Source: an uncultured Prevotella sp. (GTDB taxonomy: Bacteria > Bacteroidota > Bacteroidia > Bacteroidales > Bacteroidaceae). From it: a stretch of DNA of 64,000 nucleotides. The stretch lies in NCBI GenBank assembly GCA_902464615.1, contig CABQKA010000006.1, positions 76,738-140,737 on the forward strand, given 5' to 3'. Both the position numbers and the translations under genes were made by a program. This document shows positions 60,407 through 64,000 of this stretch, piece by piece; within the stretch, counting starts at the first letter, position 1, and each line of letters opens with the position of its first letter. The notes below the pieces were generated by a model. That model was given only the letters and a program-made list of their open reading frames with translations. It had not been told where the DNA came from and did no database searches.

Positions 60407-60874
60407 TCACCACACCTCCCGCTCACCGGAATGCCGGGTACGCAAGTCGCAACCATAACGCTGCAAGAAACGCAGCTTGGCCCGCTCCATGAGCGAATTC
60501 CCCGTATTGCGCGGATAACTCTGGGCCACAATGCGGGCACAACGCCGCGAACGGGGAAGCCGGGAAAACAATGGATAGGACAACGTTGCCTCCAACTGCG
60601 CAATGGCATGCGCCACGTCCTTCCCCTTTAGCTCCACAAAAATCTCCCCCTCCGCTTCACTATCCTTACGAGGCGCGATCAGGACCAGCTTATCACAACG
60701 ACAGCCTTCGTTTATGATATAACCGTCCACAGCATACACACCACACTCCGCAGGCGGGTTCAGTGCGAGACAATATTTCTTTTTATTTTCCTCCGTGCTC
60801 AGCAGCTTGCGCACCATAAAAGCCTGCTCCGGACAAAAGCCCCGCTTATCCAAATCATCTCTCCTCGTCCCCAT
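60407..60874 (-). CDS. Putative PD-(D/E)XK nuclease partner of an AAA ATPase
   Basis: The 155-residue frame starts at MGTRRDDLDKRGF, overlapping the ATPase end by 20 bp. VDGYIINEGCRCDKLVLIA (Asp), then EIFVELKGKDVAHAIAQLEATL (ExK plus a Gln-bearing helix) has the D...ExK...Q layout of PD-(D/E)XK nucleases. The C-terminus is basic (Arg-rich), suitable for nucleic-acid binding. I cannot name a family. With the overlapping ATPase it has the layout of ATPase-nuclease antiviral pairs, although function is inferred. Confidence 0.65.
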   Translation of the reverse strand: MGTRRDDLDKRGFCPEQAFMVRKLLSTEENKKKYCLALNPPAECGVYAVDGYIINEGCRCDKLVLIAPRKDSEAEGEIFVELKGKDVAHAIAQLEATLSYPLFSRLPRSRRCARIVAQSYPRNTGNSLMERAKLRFLQRYGCDLRTRHSGEREVW

Positions 60875-62105
60875 ACAATATGGCATTGAGTTGGTAGGTT
60901 TGTTCGTCCACCAGTTCCGATATACTGTCAAGCCACTCCCCCTTGACAAGTCCTGTTTCCGAGTCTATCAGGTTCTCCAAATTCCGGCCTACAGTCACGC
61001 CATAAGCCGCGAAATCTGTAGCCGGCAGCTGGCATTCCACAGGAACGACTTCGCCGGCAGCGACAGCATTACGCTCGGCCGCACGTGCAGCCAGAAGCAA
61101 GACATTCAGCACGGTCAACACATACGGGCTATGAGTCGTCAACATGAGCGAACTGGTCCAAACGTCTCCATGCCGGTTCGCACGCTGCACCCGGCAAACC
61201 AGGTCAACAATCAATTTATATTGAGATTCGGGAAATAAGTTCTGCTCCGGCTCTTCCACATAAAGACGGAAAGCGCGATAGCGGAACAAATCTTCCACGC
61301 CCCTGCGTGCTTCTTCGGGGTCGACTGCAGCTATCTGCGCCGCCGTAGCCCGCCGGTTGTTTCGTGACACCAACGACAGCATCCATTGTTGCAGGTCATA
61401 CGGTGTATAGGCTCCGACCTGCCCCAGACAGCGCTCCACGTAGTCTGCTAAACCAGTCACGGGCAGTGCGGACTGCACACCGCTCGAGGCATAAAAGGTC
61501 GGAATCCGTTTCCCTTGTTCCGCCATCAGGAGCATTTCGCGCCGACGCGGCTGGTCGTAATAATAACGTAAGTTCGCATCAAACACCATCGGGAGCGGCC
61601 GTTCCGGCGTAAACGATGTACGGGCGGTATTCCACTCCATTATATAATTGAACAGCACATCTACGTCATTGTCGCGATACACACGCTCCACGTTCTGCAA
61701 CGCCGAAAGCAGATTGCGCTCCGCCGGAAGGAAGCACACCTTTTCATTATGGCGGTCCTTCGCATAACCCGCTCTACGGAGAATACGCGCGTTTCCCCGA
61801 TGGCCGCGCAATTCTATAATGACTGCCGACCCTTCATAACGCAGATATGAACTTGGAGAAAAGAACGTAACGTCCAGCCGGTGAAACTTCATCAGATTTT
61901 TGCGGAAGCGGTCATAATGCGTATATTCTGCAAGGAAAGCCTCGTCCAGCATCACATGTTTCTCCACCCAAGTGCAAAAGCAAAGCAACTTCATCAGCGT
62001 ACTTTTCCCAGAACTCTGCGGTCCGATGATCAGCGTCACCGGAGCCACATGCACCTCTCCCGTATCTCCCAACGGACCTATGTTTTGAATGCGAATGACA
62101 GGCAT
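60855..62105 (-). CDS. AAA/ABC-type ATPase (OLD/RecF-like)
   Basis: The start is at MPVIRIQNIGPLG (62105), because the ATG at 62120 would leave almost no leader after the -7 box at 62134. 416 residues: N-terminal Walker A IIGPQSSGKSTLM (about 27-39), a middle insertion with FLPAERNLLSALQNVE, and the C-terminal Walker B RLYVEEPEQNLFPESQ followed by LTTHSPYVLTVLN, the D/H-loop. No TOPRIM domain follows, unlike OLD. The next gene encodes a putative nuclease. ATPases of this type act as sensors in several two-gene defence systems. Confidence 0.85.
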   Translation of the reverse strand: MPVIRIQNIGPLGDTGEVHVAPVTLIIGPQSSGKSTLMKLLCFCTWVEKHVMLDEAFLAEYTHYDRFRKNLMKFHRLDVTFFSPSSYLRYEGSAVIIELRGHRGNARILRRAGYAKDRHNEKVCFLPAERNLLSALQNVERVYRDNDVDVLFNYIMEWNTARTSFTPERPLPMVFDANLRYYYDQPRRREMLLMAEQGKRIPTFYASSGVQSALPVTGLADYVERCLGQVGAYTPYDLQQWMLSLVSRNNRRATAAQIAAVDPEEARRGVEDLFRYRAFRLYVEEPEQNLFPESQYKLIVDLVCRVQRANRHGDVWTSSLMLTTHSPYVLTVLNVLLLAARAAERNAVAAGEVVPVECQLPATDFAAYGVTVGRNLENLIDSETGLVKGEWLDSISELVDEQTYQLNAILYGDEER

Positions 62106-62133
62106 GACTACAAAATTCAAGCGAATATCGGGT

Positions 62134-62141
62134 CAAAGTTA
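62134..62141 (-). promoter_or_regulatory. -7 box of the ATPase-nuclease pair
   Basis: TAACTTTG on the minus strand, 28 bp before the chosen ATG, so the pair has its own promoter separate from the polysaccharide genes. Confidence 0.65.
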
Positions 62142-62207
62142 CAAATAAATTGCGCAGGACAGGCGATAAGGAGGAACAAAACGGCAACACTCCAGCGGAA
62201 TTCACCC

Positions 62208-62912
62208 TCAGAACTTCTTTCCGCGTGCGATGCGGTAGAAGGTGGTCCAGAGTATGCGTATGTCGAGGGCCCAGGAGCGGTGTCCGAGATAGTAAAGGTC
62301 GTAGTGCAGACGGCGTACCATCTTGTCCACCGTGTCGGTATACCCGTTGTAGAGGGTGGCATACGAGGTGACGCCGGGGCGTATCTGGAAGAGCATGGGG
62401 TAGCGCGGGTCCTTCTCCATGATTTGCTCGATGAAGTGGCGGCGTTCGGGCCGCGGCCCGATGAAGGCCATGTCGCCGCGGAACACGTTCCAGAGCTGCG
62501 GGAGTTCGTCCAGATGGTGCGCGCGCAGGAAGCGTCCGGTGCGCGTCAGGCGCGGGTCGCCCTTGACGCCGGAGCTGGAGAGCTTCGGGCCGTGGCGTTC
62601 CGCGTCCAGGCGCATGGAGCGGAACTTGTAGATGTAGAACGGCCTCCCGAAGCGGCCGATGCGCTCCTGACGGAAGATGGCCGGCCCTCCGTCCTCGCGG
62701 CGCACGGCCACGTAGCAGGCCAGCATGAGCGGGGAGAAGACGACGAGGCAGAGGGTGGCGATGAGGCAGTCCACCCACCGCTTGACGGCCCGCGCGAAGG
62801 CCGACATCCCGTCCGGGATGAAGTCCGGCCGTCCCTGTCCCATGTCCGTGGTCTGCATGACGCGCTCCAGCCGCGAGCGCGGGTGCGAGTGTTTACCGTG
62901 TAGTTTCTCCAT
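62208..62912 (-). CDS. Undecaprenyl-phosphate sugar phosphotransferase (WcaJ/PssY type)
   Basis: The 234-residue protein has one TM segment (CLIATLCLVVFSPLMLACYVAV, about 50-71) and the bacterial sugar transferase domain: IYKFRSMRLDAE, LRAHHLDELPQLWNVFRGDMAFIGPRPE and IRPGVTSYATLY. It transfers a sugar-1-phosphate onto undecaprenyl phosphate at the inner membrane, the first step of capsule or exopolysaccharide repeat synthesis. It is the short monotopic class (no multi-TM N-domain). It follows the GT4 gene by 18 bp. Confidence 0.93.
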   Translation of the reverse strand: MEKLHGKHSHPRSRLERVMQTTDMGQGRPDFIPDGMSAFARAVKRWVDCLIATLCLVVFSPLMLACYVAVRREDGGPAIFRQERIGRFGRPFYIYKFRSMRLDAERHGPKLSSSGVKGDPRLTRTGRFLRAHHLDELPQLWNVFRGDMAFIGPRPERRHFIEQIMEKDPRYPMLFQIRPGVTSYATLYNGYTDTVDKMVRRLHYDLYYLGHRSWALDIRILWTTFYRIARGKKF

Positions 62913-62930
62913 AATGTCCTGTTTTTAGGT

Positions 62931-63983
62931 TCAGATTCTGTTTTCCTTGATGATGCGGCGGTAGATGCCGGCGTAGGCCGCCACCATTTTCTCCACCGTA
63001 AATTCCTGCTCGTAGGTGCGCCGCGCGGCGGCCGAAAAGGCGCGCAGCCTGTCCTCGTCCTCCAGCAGTTCCTGTGTGCGGGCGACGAAGGCCTCCACGT
63101 CGTTGGGCACGGTGTAGCCGCACACACCGTCGGCAACGGCCTCGGCCACGCCGCCCACGTCCGAGGCGATGACCGGCAGGCCGGAGGCCATGGCCTCGAG
63201 CACCGCCATGGGCAGGCCCTCATAGTTGGAAGGCAGCATGAACAGGTCCGCCCGCGCGCAGTAGGCGGCCGCTCCCGGACGGTCGCCGGGCAGGAATACG
63301 TTCTCGGGGACCGCCTGCGGCAAGTCTCCGCCGCCGATCCATACGAAGGCATATTGCGGCAGGCGGCGGGCCACTTCCAGGAAAATATCCATTCTTTTGG
63401 GCGAAGCTACTCTGGCGATGCAGAGGACCGTGCGTCCGTAGCGTTCCGGAACAGGCCAGTCCGTCGCCGGCCGCGGGTCCACGTCGGGGATGCCGTTGTG
63501 TATGCATTCCAGGTGACGGCCGATACCCTCGGTCCTCAGGTTGGCCTCGTCGTAGCGGCTGACGGCCACGATAGCCGCACAGCGGCGCTGCATCCACCGT
63601 TCCAGCGGCAGCATGCGGCGGTGGGCCAGGCGCACGGAGTCGAACCCGTGGACCGTGTACACCGTGCGCCGCGCCGGGAAGGCCAGCCGTCCCAACAGGC
63701 CGGCTTTCGAAGAGTGCAGGTGCACGACGTCCGGGCGTATCTGCCGGCACAGACGCTTCAGGGCGAGCAGGGCCGCCAGGTCGTCCCGGGGCGAGATGGC
63801 CCGGCGCAGGGAAGGGATGCGGACCTGGCGGACGCGGGCATCGAGCGCCTGGAACAGTTCGCCGCCGCCCTCGCCGGCCGCCACCGTCACCTCGTGCTCC
63901 CCGCAGAGCGCATCGGCCAGACAGGCCACGACGCTCTGCGCTCCGCCCAGCCCGCTGCCGGTAATCACTTCAAGTATTCGCAT
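62931..63983 (-). CDS. Glycosyltransferase family 4
   Basis: The 350-residue protein starts MRILEVITGSGLGGAQSVVACLADAL with the glycine-rich acceptor-side loop of GT4. The C-domain has VLCIARVASPKRMDIFLEVARRL, ADLFMLPSNYEGLPMAVLEAMASGLPVIASDVGG (the E-x7-E donor-binding motif) and a C-terminal helix. It is a GT-B retaining enzyme using a nucleotide-sugar. With the sugar transferase it belongs to a polysaccharide cluster that continues beyond the window. Confidence 0.92.
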   Translation of the reverse strand: MRILEVITGSGLGGAQSVVACLADALCGEHEVTVAAGEGGGELFQALDARVRQVRIPSLRRAISPRDDLAALLALKRLCRQIRPDVVHLHSSKAGLLGRLAFPARRTVYTVHGFDSVRLAHRRMLPLERWMQRRCAAIVAVSRYDEANLRTEGIGRHLECIHNGIPDVDPRPATDWPVPERYGRTVLCIARVASPKRMDIFLEVARRLPQYAFVWIGGGDLPQAVPENVFLPGDRPGAAAYCARADLFMLPSNYEGLPMAVLEAMASGLPVIASDVGGVAEAVADGVCGYTVPNDVEAFVARTQELLEDEDRLRAFSAAARRTYEQEFTVEKMVAAYAGIYRRIIKENRI

Positions 63984-64000
63984 AAAGTTTCTCAGATAAA

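Overview
The window is chromosomal DNA from a Bacteroidota bacterium, most likely of the order Bacteroidales. Support comes from many Bacteroidetes-type -7 boxes (TAnnTTTG), a GC-rich core of roughly 60% by eye, a TonB-dependent receptor, lipoprotein signals, GldH, RicT, GH20 and GH95 enzymes, a C10 peptidase and a Wzi-type capsule protein. No species call is possible from the sequence alone.

Layout. 0-11.1 kb: minus-strand redox/detoxification genes (FMN reductase, Fe-alcohol dehydrogenase, flavodoxin, three aldo/keto reductases, cupin-carboxymuconolactone decarboxylase, alpha/beta hydrolases, a BASS-type transporter) facing a divergent AraC regulator at 11.3 kb. Four of these units share a 38-bp operator set exactly 21 bp upstream of the -7 box, so they look like one regulon. 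Three members carry lesions. 12.3-25.8 kb: TonB receptor, beta-hexosaminidase, a hybrid histidine kinase and a sigma-54 activator followed by an enhancer-like site cluster and a -24/-12 promoter in front of a tiny repeat protein, then ferredoxin, metF, holB, ricT and gldH.

25.9-40.5 kb: an AT-rich acquired island next to tRNA-Phe. It holds a DnaB-like ATPase, a decayed IS5-like element, a SLOG / small protein / PD-(D/E)XK / RNase J-like MBL cluster, an IS256 remnant, and an operon of XRE regulator, EcoRI-type methylase, DinD, DUF262-HNH, DUF2971 and a broken AlbA_2 gene. Next to the tRNA are a mobilisation-type protein, a beheaded relaxase and a dead integrase. The two nuclease-bearing clusters are the best candidates for undescribed defence functions.

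40.9-64 kb: GH95 fucosidase, an ECF sigma operon, a DUF4840-like lipoprotein, a flippase, GNAT, ABC exporter plus SipW-like peptidase, a complete tyrosine recombinase, C10 peptidase, PatB-type lyase, SPFH protein, tRNA-Leu, Wzi, and a two-gene ATPase plus PD-(D/E)XK module beside polysaccharide genes (sugar transferase, GT4).

Across the core, six intergenic or gene-end sites carry arrays of a 17-bp imperfect palindrome repeated every 21 bp (7.95, 16.6, 25.8, 49.6, 56.6 and 58.2 kb). They form a dispersed repeat family that the genes do not explain.
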